From: Verrucomicrobiia bacterium
GTDB taxonomy: Bacteria; Verrucomicrobiota; Verrucomicrobiia; Limisphaerales; JADLHS01
Length of the DNA: 64,000 bases
Reading direction: 5' to 3'
NCBI GenBank assembly: GCA_011525685.1
Contig: WYBW01000178.1
Span: forward strand, 1-64,000
The number at the start of each line of letters is the position of its first letter. Within the stretch, counting starts at the first letter, position 1. The notes below the pieces were generated by a model. It worked only from the letters and a program-made list of their open reading frames with translations. It was not told where the DNA came from and searched no databases. This document shows, piece after piece, positions 37,934-46,814 of the stretch. A program made the position numbers and the translations under genes.

Positions 37934-39508
37934 ATGAGAACCACAACCTGCCTGCTGATAAGTTTGCTGGCCGGCATCCAAGCGCTGGCTGCCGCGCTCG
38001 CCAATTTTGAAACGCCGATCTTCAGCGGCGCGGGCAACTGCGCGTTCTGCCACGATCCGTGGAACGAAAGTCGCGCCGGCCGGCCGGACGAGGCTGCGGT
38101 GCTCGCCTCAGACTGGCGGGCGACGATGATGGCGCACGCTTTCAAAGACCCGCTTTGGCGCGCCGTCATGGAGGCGGAGGTCAAAGAGCGACCCGGGTTG
38201 AAATCGTTCATCGAAAACAAATGCCAGACCTGTCACGCCCCGTTGGCCCGAAGTCAGGCGCACGCGAATGGGACAAACGAACTTGCCCTCGCCATCGCCG
38301 TGGCCTCTCCACTGGCGACCGAGGGAGTGGGCTGCACGCTTTGCCATCAGATTCAAGCCGGCAATCTTGGCAAACCTGCCAGTTTCACCGGTCATTTCGT
38401 GATCGGGACCAATCGGCATATTTTCGGTCCGTACGAAGACGTGCTCACCATGCCCATGCAACGGCACGTAAACTACACTCCCATGTTTGGGGCGCAGGTT
38501 CAGGAATCCGCGCTGTGCGCGACCTGCCACACGCTTTTCACCCCGATCCTCGACGAGGCCGGCAAGCAGATCGGGGAGTTCCCCGAACAGGTTCCCTACC
38601 TCGAATGGCAGAACAGTGATTATGCGCGGCGCGGTAAGCATTGTCAGGATTGCCACATGCCGCGGATGGATGAACCGGTCAAAGTCAGCGCCCGTCCGCC
38701 GTGGCTCGATCCGCGCGCGCCTTTCTGGAAACATCAATTCGTTGGCGGCAATGCGTTCATGCTTCAATTGCTCGCCGACAACGCGAAGCGGCTCGACGCG
38801 AATGCCAGCGCACGGCAATTCGAGCCAATGATCGAGAAAGCTCGCGCCCAACTCCGGCAGGCCGCGCGGTTGCACGTCAGCGGCGAGCGTGAGGGTGGCG
38901 ACGTGGTGTTGCGCGTCGAGGTCGAGAATCTTGCCGGCCACAAGTTTCCCACCGGGCATCCCTACCGCCGGGCCTGGCTGCACGTTCGAGTGACGGACGC
39001 GCGGAAGCGCACCGTGTTCGAGTCCGGGGCGGTGGACAAGGCCGGGACCATTCGCGGTGTGCCTGACGGGTATGCGCCGCATCGCGACCTCATCACGCGC
39101 CCCGAGGAAGTTCAGATTTATCAATCGGTGATGGCTGACGCCAACGGCCAACCCACCTGGTCGCTCTTGCGTGGCGCAACTTACTTCAAGGACAACCGCC
39201 TCCCGCCCCGGGGCTTTGCGGCAACCGGCGCAAGTGTGGCCCACGTGGCCGTGGGTGGTGGAGCTGAGTTGGACTCGAATTTCAATGCCCAGTGCAGCGG
39301 ACGGGATGAAGTCACCTATCGCTTCGCGCTGCCCGAGTCGAAGGGAACGCTGTCGGTCGAGGTGGAATTGCTTTACCAGTCGGTGCCGCCCGAGGCGGTC
39401 GCGCGCCTGCTGAATGCCGACGAGCCTGCCGCGCAGGTTTTCGCCCGGATGTATCGTCGGCAGAACAACCGCCCGGAACTGGTTCACCGGCAGCATCTGG
39501 ACCTGTAA
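37934..39508 (+). CDS. Secreted pentahaem c-type cytochrome
   Basis: 524 residues from the ATG at 37934 (MRTTTCLLISLLAG), with a signal peptide to about residue 27; an in-frame ATG at 37904 would put ten charged residues ahead of it and is less likely. Five CxxCH haem sites are visible: CAFCH, CQTCH, CTLCH, CATCH and CQDCH. The spacing resembles cytochrome c554-like electron-transfer proteins. The C-terminal 220 residues are a beta-sandwich without haem sites. It would act in the periplasm. Its position between the regulator and kinase of a two-component pair is unusual and suggests it is their target or a sensor accessory. Confidence 0.85.
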   Translation: MRTTTCLLISLLAGIQALAAALANFETPIFSGAGNCAFCHDPWNESRAGRPDEAAVLASDWRATMMAHAFKDPLWRAVMEAEVKERPGLKSFIENKCQTCHAPLARSQAHANGTNELALAIAVASPLATEGVGCTLCHQIQAGNLGKPASFTGHFVIGTNRHIFGPYEDVLTMPMQRHVNYTPMFGAQVQESALCATCHTLFTPILDEAGKQIGEFPEQVPYLEWQNSDYARRGKHCQDCHMPRMDEPVKVSARPPWLDPRAPFWKHQFVGGNAFMLQLLADNAKRLDANASARQFEPMIEKARAQLRQAARLHVSGEREGGDVVLRVEVENLAGHKFPTGHPYRRAWLHVRVTDARKRTVFESGAVDKAGTIRGVPDGYAPHRDLITRPEEVQIYQSVMADANGQPTWSLLRGATYFKDNRLPPRGFAATGASVAHVAVGGGAELDSNFNAQCSGRDEVTYRFALPESKGTLSVEVELLYQSVPPEAVARLLNADEPAAQVFARMYRRQNNRPELVHRQHLDL

Positions 39509-39520
39509 ACTCGAGGACTC

Positions 39521-41029
39521 ATGAAACCGCTGCCGTTCCGGCTCAAGATCGCCCTCCTCTCGGTGGGCATCTCCGGGTTGGTGCTGATCGCCTTCGGTGG
39601 CGCGGCATGGTTGCTCGTCAGTCGCCAGAAACTGGAGAGCGTGGACACCGAGATTCGTTCGCTCGGCGCGCGGCATCCGGGCTGGATCGCGACGCGCGGG
39701 AATTATCAACGCCTCGACGAAGCGCTCGCGTTCATCTTTGGCGAGGAGCATCCGGATGAAATCGTCCTGTTGGTCAAGGATGCGGAGGGCCATACGCTGC
39801 ACACGTCCGCCGGCTGGCCGACTGATCTCGATCCAGCACAACTCGATTGCCGCCTGGCCGATGATCCGAATGCTCCTGCCTCGGCCTCGCTTGGAGAAGG
39901 GCGTGGTCCGGGTTTGGGGCGAGGGCGGGGCGGCATGGGACGCGGATTGGGCCCGGGCGGCGGTGGCGGGGGCGCGGTATTTACGAAAATTCCAAAGTTC
40001 CAGACGGTGACGACCAGCCGCGGCGAATGGCGGCTCGGCATGTTGGGCACGGCGGACACCACGCTCGTCATCGGATTGAACTATGACCGGACGCGGGCGG
40101 AGTTGAACCGGTTGCGGAATGCCTTCCTGCTGTCGCTGGCGGTGGCTTTGTTGCTGGTTGGCGTGGGCGGCTGGCTGGTGGCCGGTCGTGCGTTGCGGCC
40201 TATGCGGACGATTGCCGAAACCGCCGAGCGCGTGACGGCCAGCGGCCTGGATCAGCGCATCCCGGCGTCGAATGAAGACCCGGAAATCGCCCGCGTCATC
40301 CACGTCCTCAACCGCATGATGGACCGGTTGGAAGCGAGCTTCCGTCAGGCGACACGGTTCAGCGCCGACGCCTCGCATGAACTGAAGACGCCCCTCGCCG
40401 TGATGCAGGGCGAATTGGAGAACGCGCTGCAAGCCGCACGGCCCGGTTCATCCGAGCAACAACTGTTCGGCAACCTGCTCGAAGAAACGCAACGGCTGAA
40501 GACCATCACGCGCAGCCTCCTCCTGCTGGCTCAGGCTGACGCCGGCCAGCTCAAACTCGCGCTCGAGCCGGTGGACTTGAGCGCCGAGCTGGAAAACATG
40601 ATCGAAGACGCCCGCGTGCTCGCCGCCGATTCGCGGCTGAAGTTCGACGTTCAACTGCCCCCGCAGGTCCGCATCAAAGCGGATCGCCCGCTGTTGCACA
40701 CTGCGCTGTTCAATCTCATCAACAACGCCATCAAATACAACGAGCCGGATGGAAAGATCGAAATCCGGTTGGAGTCGGCGGACGACCGGATCACCCTGAC
40801 CATCCGCAACACCGGACCGGGCATTCCTCCGTCAGAGCAGCCCAAAATCTTCGCGCGGTTCTTTCGCGTGTCTCGTTCAACGACTGCTCGCGTTGAGGGC
40901 ATTGGTCTCGGCCTGAGTCTGGCACGCGAAATCGTGCGAGCTCACGGCGGGGAACTGTCGCTCCGGGAAAGCCGCACGGGATGGACGGTATTTCAACTCC
41001 GGCTAATGACCGCCCCAAAAACGCCGTAG
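39521..41029 (+). CDS. HAMP sensor histidine kinase with Gly-rich periplasmic loop
   Basis: 502 residues. Membrane segments at about 9-33 and 200-221 flank a periplasmic region of about 165 residues. A HAMP domain follows, then HisKA with H286 in SADASHELKTPLAV, and HATPase_c with N box (NLINNAIKYN) and G boxes (GPGIPPSE, GLGLSLAREI). The periplasmic loop contains a Gly/Arg-rich stretch at 125-153 (GRGRGGMGRGLGPGGGG). The kinase starts 12 bp after the cytochrome stop and is expected to phosphorylate the regulator at 37080. It is probably a metal or redox sensor; the ligand is not known. Confidence 0.92.
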   Translation: MKPLPFRLKIALLSVGISGLVLIAFGGAAWLLVSRQKLESVDTEIRSLGARHPGWIATRGNYQRLDEALAFIFGEEHPDEIVLLVKDAEGHTLHTSAGWPTDLDPAQLDCRLADDPNAPASASLGEGRGPGLGRGRGGMGRGLGPGGGGGGAVFTKIPKFQTVTTSRGEWRLGMLGTADTTLVIGLNYDRTRAELNRLRNAFLLSLAVALLLVGVGGWLVAGRALRPMRTIAETAERVTASGLDQRIPASNEDPEIARVIHVLNRMMDRLEASFRQATRFSADASHELKTPLAVMQGELENALQAARPGSSEQQLFGNLLEETQRLKTITRSLLLLAQADAGQLKLALEPVDLSAELENMIEDARVLAADSRLKFDVQLPPQVRIKADRPLLHTALFNLINNAIKYNEPDGKIEIRLESADDRITLTIRNTGPGIPPSEQPKIFARFFRVSRSTTARVEGIGLGLSLAREIVRAHGGELSLRESRTGWTVFQLRLMTAPKTP

Positions 41030-41048
41030 GGCAGGCTGCGGCCTGCCC
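41029..41048. terminator. Hairpin between convergent genes
   Basis: GGGCAGGC and GCCTGCCC form an 8-bp stem around loop TGCG. It begins in the kinase stop codon and sits between two convergent genes. No long T-run follows, so the terminator role is plausible rather than clear. Confidence 0.5.
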
Positions 41049-41073
41049 TGCGGTGCTGATTGAGGGGGAGGTA

Positions 41074-41421
41074 TTACTTCTGCGTCTGGCCCTGACCATT
41101 CACCGGGCAGTTGCCTGTTCCAGCGCGCGGACCGGTGCCGTCGCGTGCGCCACGTCGCCAACCTTGTCCTTGTCCTTGCCCTTTGCCCTTGCCACGGCCT
41201 TGACCGAGACCGGGACATTCGGCTCGTGGTCCGCCTTGCGGACAGTTGCCGCCATTCCTCTCAAGACACTCCGCCTGACGCGCGGCGCGTTCTTCGTCAG
41301 ATTTCGGCGGGCCACCGTAACCGCGGCCGGTTCCCGGGCCGTTGCCCGCGAAGCTGGTCATCGCCACTCCACCGAGCAGCAAGCTCACTGCGATTAGACT
41401 GCTGATAACTGTGCGTTTCAT
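41074..41421 (-). CDS. Small secreted Gly/Gln-rich protein
   Basis: 115 residues with a good signal peptide (MKRTVISSLIAVSLLLGG, cleavage after SFA near 25). The mature part is low complexity and rich in Gly, Gln, Arg and Lys (GLGQGRGKGKGQGQGQGW) with four Cys (RQAECLERNGGNCPQGG, AECPGL and GNCPVNG). No known family is recognised. It resembles in composition the Gly/Arg-rich periplasmic loop of the adjacent kinase. A perfect candidate operator lies about 107 bp upstream. A periplasmic metal-binding or signalling partner is conceivable, but nothing beyond secretion is shown. Confidence 0.6.
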   Translation of the reverse strand: MKRTVISSLIAVSLLLGGVAMTSFAGNGPGTGRGYGGPPKSDEERAARQAECLERNGGNCPQGGPRAECPGLGQGRGKGKGQGQGQGWRRGARDGTGPRAGTGNCPVNGQGQTQK

Positions 41422-41503
41422 AACTTCGTTTTGTTGGACTGTTGCTTTCTTCGTTTGTCGGACGCGACCACTGCGCCCTTTTCAATTGAACAGACCACGC
41501 GCG

Positions 41504-41543
41504 GATTAACGGACTGCGAAGGCTGAAATTACAAAACTGTAAT
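41504..41543 (-). promoter_or_regulatory. Operator plus promoter for the small Gly-rich protein
   Basis: ATTACA-AAAC-TGTAAT (41528-41543) is a perfect 6-4-6 palindrome. Read on the minus strand, TTAATC (41509-41504) follows after exactly 18 bp, the same layout as at 37813-37852. The remainder of 41422-41592 contains no gene. Confidence 0.6.
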
Positions 41544-41592
41544 GGCCGGCGACGCGGTTTCGACCTTGGCACGGTGTCTCCCTGCCACGGCG

Positions 41593-44500
41593 CTAGGGAC
41601 ACCCGCTGCAGGTGGAGCAAGAATTGGTGCCAGGACTGCAAGCAGAACTGACAATGCTGCACTGACCTGCGGGCAGTTGGTTCAGCAAGCCTGCCGGACC
41701 GAAGGCAGGTTCAGAATCGTCAGGGAACACCGTCGCTTTTTCCAAGGCCAGCCTTTTTAGTGCGTATGCTTGGTTTGACTCAAGCGCACGGGGATGAAGC
41801 TGCAGAAGCTTCTCATAGCGCTCCAGCCATTCGGAGGTGGTCAAATCGCGCAAGGCCCCTTGCTGGATGGTGCAGCCGGAAACCACTTCTCCCAGGAGGG
41901 AAAGCTCCTCAATATCATAGGGAAGATTCTCTTGGAGAATGTCCAAAGACAGTACGGTTGTGGTTTTCCCCAGATTCCCGATGACGGCGTGCCGACCATC
42001 CGCGGTGATCTCGATGTTGAAGGCTTGTTGCCCGACCTTGACGGGAGGGGCGAGAATCCGTCCGCTTTGTGGTTCCCAGATCCGGACATTTCCATCGCGG
42101 CAGCTTGTGATCACCCAGCGATTGTCCGGAGTGAAAACTGCGTCGTAAACCTCGTTGGGATGCACCAACGGCTCGGTGATTTCCTGGCCCGCCCGCCAAT
42201 CCCAAAGCCTGGCTTTGCCATCGTGGCCCGAGGTGAGCAGGATCCTCTGATCCGGACTGAAACGGCATCGGTAAACCCAGCGTGGGTGTTTGAGCGCCGG
42301 GGTCGCCGGAGCGCCCGTTCTTAAGTCCCAGCTCGAAACATCCCCGCTGAACGTGGTGGTCAACAGATGGCGGCTGTCCTGGGATAGGCAGAAAGACCAG
42401 AACCCGTCCGGTACCGCTTTCAATGGAGGGAAGCGCAAGTCTCCCTTGGCGGCGTCGCGGACTTGGATGTCTCCGTCTGCGCCCAGACTCACCAGCGTGT
42501 GTCCATCAGGGGTGAAGGCGGTCGCCGGATTAATGCGAGCACGGGGTAAAGCGACCCGCGAGCTCCACTGCAGGGGAGATTCGGTTCCGGGCTGGACCAT
42601 CAGCAATTCTCCGGAACGGCAGATTACAGCAACACGTTGCCCGAGGGGATCCCAAGCCAAGGATGCCGGTCTTGAAGGAAGGGTGATTTTGGCCCCCACC
42701 AACCGGGCGGTGATCGGGTCATGAAATTCCAATTGCCCCAGCGAGCTGGTTTGTGCAGGGAGAGAGCCGACCACCAGCATGGTGGAGTCCGGCGACAATG
42801 CCGCCGCCTCCACACAACCGTCAAACTGAATGGTCGGCCCAACCGGTTGACCAGAAGCAACCGAACGGACAGTGATCTGTTTAATATCCGCCTCCCAACC
42901 CGGCTCCTTGGTGGTGAGGAAATGCCGAGCGCCGGCATCTGTCTGCACCGCTGTTGGCACATCGTCTTTCCGCAATCCGTGTGGGTCGGGTTCCGGGGCG
43001 AATACGGTCCAGACCCGGACCAGGCCATCTGACTGGCCAGTGGCCACCATCCGGCCATTTTGCGCGAAGGCAACCTTGTCCACATCGGTGCAATGGTGAA
43101 GCGGTGACTGGAGTTCCTTGCCGTCCTCCACGGACCATAGTCGCGCCATGCCGTTTGCCTCCGCTGAGATCAGGCTTTTGCCGCCCATGCCGAAGGCGAT
43201 GTCGAGGACGCAGGCGCCTTGCGAGGGCAGCAACTGACGCGGTTTTGCTGTGACAATGTCCCACATGCCAACCTTGCCTCCCTGAAGACCGCAGGCAAAG
43301 AGTCCAGCCTCGGGACTGGTGATGAACCGGCAACTGCAACAGACGTCCTCGACCTTGAGGTAAGAGGTTTTGGTGGCCAGATCCCAAAATGTGATCTCGT
43401 AGGGACCGGTTCTCGTAAGCAGTTTGCTTCCGTCGGCAGCCAAAGCTGGCAGGCACAGGGTGGCTGCATCAAGGAAGTCCTCACGATACTTGCTCTTGCT
43501 CGCGCAGGCATCGGTCCGGATGGCGTGCCGGTGCGGAAAGTGTTGTGATTTCTCCGGCGGGGGCTCGGAGTCCTCGGGAATGGAGAATACCCGCGCCTGA
43601 CCATCCTCGGTCACGCTGACTATTTGTGAGGAGGTTGCCGGGAAAGCAAGGCCCACAACCGCATTTGAATGCTGGGAGATCACCTTTGCCGGCGAACGCC
43701 CTTGCAGGTCCAGGACGTGAAGATTTGAGTTTCCGAACACGAGACGGCTCGCGTCCGGTGTAAATCCAATTGCTGCAGGTGCTGGTGAGATATGGGTGGA
43801 ATGGAGCAGGGTGCCATCGGAAACTTCATAGAGCCGCACCTCTCCAGCCGGTGTCACCAAGGCCAGGCGCGAACCTTCAGGGCTCCACGCGGCGGTTTGG
43901 ATCTGTCCCACCTCGAACGTCCACGCCAGGCAGCTCTGTGTTTGGGCATCCCAGAGTCGCCAACTCTGGTTTTGGGCAAGCGCAAGCAGGTAGCGCGAAT
44001 CCGGGCTGAACTCCAACGCTCGAAATGCCGAGGCAAGCTTGAAGGCGCCAATCGGCAGCGGCACCTGGCTGAGCCAGCTCATGGTCCTGCGGGCGTTGAC
44101 CTCGGATTGATAATCGTTCTTACCGGCTGCCCGGGCGGCATTGGCGAACCAAAGCACCGCCCGATCAAAATGATGGTCGTCGGCAGCCGCTGAACCGGAG
44201 GAAACATGCATGGCGACCATGGCCTGGTGGGCCTGTCGTTCAGCCTTGCCGGCAAGGGTTTGCGAACTTCGGGCCTGCTTGGCGCTCCGGTTGGACTTGA
44301 CCGCCATGAGGCTGGTCAAGAAAGCGCTGACCAGCAAGAGACCCGCAACCGCGCTGGCCGCCAGAACGAGTTTGCGGTTGCGCCGCACCAGTTTGGTAAA
44401 CCGATAACGGCGGCTGGGTGCGGCGGCAGAGACAGGCAGGTGCTCAAGGTGGCGCTTGAGATCCTCCGCCAGGCTGGCGGCGGTGTCGTAACGCCGATCC

Positions 44501-45606
44501 CGCTCCTTCTCGAGTGCTTTGAGCGTAATCCATTCGAGATCCCCGGCCAGGAGACGCCGAAGTTCCCCTGGCGACGTGTTCCTTGAATCGGCAATTCTGC
44601 TCTGCTCGGAAAGCGGCAGCCGAGCCAGCCGGGCCGAAGGTCCGAGCGGATCAGCAGTTCGAATGATATGACACATTCCCTCCAAGCCGGCCGCCATCAG
44701 TTCCTGGTGGTCAAAGGGCGGGTGGCCGGTCAACAATTCGCACAGCAGAACACCCAGCGAATAAATATCGGTTCGGGTGTCCAGATCCGGAGTCGTGAGT
44801 TGCGCCTGTTCCGGACTCATATAGGCAGGCGTCCCCACAAACGGCAGGCCACCGGTTCGGGGAGTGTTCTCACCACCCCAGGTGTGCAGTACCTTGGCAA
44901 TGCCGAAGTCAATAATCTTGGGGACCGCCCGGCCGTCGTACTGGCAGACGAGGACGTTGTCCGGCTTGATATCGCGATGAATGATTCCTTTCTGGTGGGC
45001 GTGAAGGACCGCATGACAGACCTGAATGAACAGATCCAAGCGTTGCGGGATGGTGAGCCGCTGTTGATCGCAGTACTCGGTAATGGCAGTGCCCCTTACC
45101 AATTCCATGACGAAGAAGGGTCGTCCGTTGGGAGTGGCGCCCGCGTCCAGAATCTTGGCGATACCCGGGTGGTCCATTAACGCGAGAGCTTGCCGTTCCA
45201 AACCGAAGCGCGAGATGACCTGTTGTGTGTCCATTCCCGCCTTGACGATTTTGAGCGCGACCCATCGTCGTAACGGTTCCTCCTGTTCAGCCAGGTAAAC
45301 GGTGCTACTGCCGCCTTCGCCGATCAGCCCCATCAAGCGATAAGGCCCGATGCGAGTTCCCTCCTCCAAACCGGTTTCTTTCCCCGCCTTCTGATCGCAA
45401 AGGACTGCTGCGCCTTGAGGGGTGGCGGTTTTTAAAAAATGTCCGGCGGCTTCGTAGGCTCTGAGCAAGGCGTCCACTTCGTGCCGAAGGTCGGCGGCGC
45501 CCGAGCAGGCAGAGTCCAAGTAGGCGGCCCGTGCTCCAGGATCCGAAATCTCGACCGCTTCCTCGAACAGGAGGGCTACCTTGTCCGGTCGTTCATCTGC
45601 TAACAT
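41593..45606 (-). CDS. Transmembrane Ser/Thr protein kinase with WD40 propellers
   Basis: 1,337 residues. Kinase domain about 88-370: glycine loop IGEGGSSTVYLA, K119 in VALKI, catalytic HRDIKPDN (210-217), DFG 233-235, and GTPAYMSPEQA. A membrane segment follows (about 398-418; KLVLAASAVAGLLLVS). The outer part, from about 500, is a set of WD40-like repeats (ALEFSPDSRYLLALAQNQSW, VAFAQNGRMVATGQSDG, RFSPDQRILLTSGHDGKA). The last 21 residues contain five cysteines (SSACSPGTNSCSTCSGCP). Its ECF sigma factor gene lies 74 bp upstream on the same strand, a common pairing in Planctomycetota and Verrucomicrobiota. Confidence 0.9.
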   Translation of the reverse strand: MLADERPDKVALLFEEAVEISDPGARAAYLDSACSGAADLRHEVDALLRAYEAAGHFLKTATPQGAAVLCDQKAGKETGLEEGTRIGPYRLMGLIGEGGSSTVYLAEQEEPLRRWVALKIVKAGMDTQQVISRFGLERQALALMDHPGIAKILDAGATPNGRPFFVMELVRGTAITEYCDQQRLTIPQRLDLFIQVCHAVLHAHQKGIIHRDIKPDNVLVCQYDGRAVPKIIDFGIAKVLHTWGGENTPRTGGLPFVGTPAYMSPEQAQLTTPDLDTRTDIYSLGVLLCELLTGHPPFDHQELMAAGLEGMCHIIRTADPLGPSARLARLPLSEQSRIADSRNTSPGELRRLLAGDLEWITLKALEKERDRRYDTAASLAEDLKRHLEHLPVSAAAPSRRYRFTKLVRRNRKLVLAASAVAGLLLVSAFLTSLMAVKSNRSAKQARSSQTLAGKAERQAHQAMVAMHVSSGSAAADDHHFDRAVLWFANAARAAGKNDYQSEVNARRTMSWLSQVPLPIGAFKLASAFRALEFSPDSRYLLALAQNQSWRLWDAQTQSCLAWTFEVGQIQTAAWSPEGSRLALVTPAGEVRLYEVSDGTLLHSTHISPAPAAIGFTPDASRLVFGNSNLHVLDLQGRSPAKVISQHSNAVVGLAFPATSSQIVSVTEDGQARVFSIPEDSEPPPEKSQHFPHRHAIRTDACASKSKYREDFLDAATLCLPALAADGSKLLTRTGPYEITFWDLATKTSYLKVEDVCCSCRFITSPEAGLFACGLQGGKVGMWDIVTAKPRQLLPSQGACVLDIAFGMGGKSLISAEANGMARLWSVEDGKELQSPLHHCTDVDKVAFAQNGRMVATGQSDGLVRVWTVFAPEPDPHGLRKDDVPTAVQTDAGARHFLTTKEPGWEADIKQITVRSVASGQPVGPTIQFDGCVEAAALSPDSTMLVVGSLPAQTSSLGQLEFHDPITARLVGAKITLPSRPASLAWDPLGQRVAVICRSGELLMVQPGTESPLQWSSRVALPRARINPATAFTPDGHTLVSLGADGDIQVRDAAKGDLRFPPLKAVPDGFWSFCLSQDSRHLLTTTFSGDVSSWDLRTGAPATPALKHPRWVYRCRFSPDQRILLTSGHDGKARLWDWRAGQEITEPLVHPNEVYDAVFTPDNRWVITSCRDGNVRIWEPQSGRILAPPVKVGQQAFNIEITADGRHAVIGNLGKTTTVLSLDILQENLPYDIEELSLLGEVVSGCTIQQGALRDLTTSEWLERYEKLLQLHPRALESNQAYALKRLALEKATVFPDDSEPAFGPAGLLNQLPAGQCSIVSSACSPGTNSCSTCSGCP

Positions 45607-45680
45607 GCGTCTAACCCTTCATGCGCCACGCAGCCCTTGAGCGGGACATCCGTCTCGCGAATCCGTGGATTGCCGCCGCC

Positions 45681-46211
45681 CTACTTTGTCGCCCCGGTCA
45701 ATTCCGCGTACAACCAGGCTCGCGCAAAAGCCCAATGCCGCTTCACCGTTCGTTCGCAAAGGTTGAGGCTTTCGCCTGCTTCCGTTTCAGTCAGGCCGCC
45801 GAAGAACATGAGTTGCACCACTTGTGCCCGGAGTGGGTGCTGCACGGCAAGTCGTTCGAGTGCCTCGTTGATGGCCAGCAACAATTCCGGATGGGCATCC
45901 GTTGCGACCTGCACCTCCTCGAGCGGCACGCGATTCCAGTTTCCGCCTCGTTTCACTCTCCACTTGCGCCGGGCATCCTCGATGAGAATCCGGCGCATGG
46001 CCAGCGCGGCGGCGCCAAAAAAGTGACCACGATTCAAGGGATCTTTGCGGTAGGTGCGGTTCAGGCGAAGATAGGCCTCATGCACCAGCACGGTCGGCTG
46101 CAAGGTCCGGTTTGGTGGAGAACTGACGAGCATGCCACGAGCCATCCCGCGGAGTTCATCATAAACTTCGCCAAACAAGACATCCAACGGGTTCGCCGAG
46201 GCACATACCAT
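45681..46211 (-). CDS. ECF sigma factor (kinase-associated type)
   Basis: 176 residues. Sigma-70 region 2 is seen as EVYDELRGMARGML and HEAYLRLNRTYRKD, region 4 as FFGGLTETEAGESLNLCERTVKRHW. It is of the ECF group that pairs with PknB-like kinases (the next gene). An in-frame TAG lies 9 nt upstream of the ATG, so the start is fixed and the N-terminus is about ten residues shorter than most family members. No anti-sigma factor is seen; control by phosphorylation from the kinase is the usual idea for such pairs. Confidence 0.88.
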   Translation of the reverse strand: MVCASANPLDVLFGEVYDELRGMARGMLVSSPPNRTLQPTVLVHEAYLRLNRTYRKDPLNRGHFFGAAALAMRRILIEDARRKWRVKRGGNWNRVPLEEVQVATDAHPELLLAINEALERLAVQHPLRAQVVQLMFFGGLTETEAGESLNLCERTVKRHWAFARAWLYAELTGATK

Positions 46212-46814
46212 AAATCCCTAGCCATTTCGCATTTGTGGATGGTGAGTCGAGTCGCAAAATCGGGAAAGCGTGAGAATCTGGCTTCCAGCCGGGTGTTCAC
46301 GGCTGCGGGGACCGGCCGGCACCGCTTTCAGAGTGGGGCTGCACCAGCAGGCGAGGTCGCGGAAGTCTCCAAGTGGATGCGCGACGACAAGGACGATCCG
46401 CAAGATGCCGTTCAAGAGCGAAGTGAGACGACGAGGCCTGACACCGCGTGGGTTGACTACAGTTTTGGCGTGTCCGCCCTGCAACGAAGTCAGAGTCCTT
46501 TCAACCAACTCAGCGGTTAGTCGAGCCCCTGCGAACATAACGCCTTGGACCTTCAATGAGCCTTCCCGACGACAAGACACTTCCTAAGGCCGATTCCACT
46601 TAACCTCAAATCAGCCCCTAATGTCAACTGTCTTTTCGGCTTAATAATTACTGCGCGTCGCCTTGACGCGTTCCTCACGCGTCCAGCCATGTCGGCGTCG
46701 CGGCGGAGAATGTGGCTCGATGGTTGATCTTCAATCTGGTAGCGACTCCGGCTGTCCCCTTCGCTGCGCGAACAGCGCATGTTCTCATGGATCGGCTAAC
46801 CAAAGGACAAAACT
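46212..46814. other. 603-bp intergenic region
   Basis: No supported gene. It separates divergent transcription units. A small hairpin CGCGTC/GACGCG lies at 46654-46670. The downstream gene has an AAAGGA ribosome-binding site just before 46815. Its AT-richer stretch near 46625-46650 could carry promoters. Confidence 0.5.

Noticed and set aside
46218-46580. 120-residue minus-strand frame in the 603-bp gap
   Set aside because: No ribosome-binding site, motif or family resemblance; coding use looks random.
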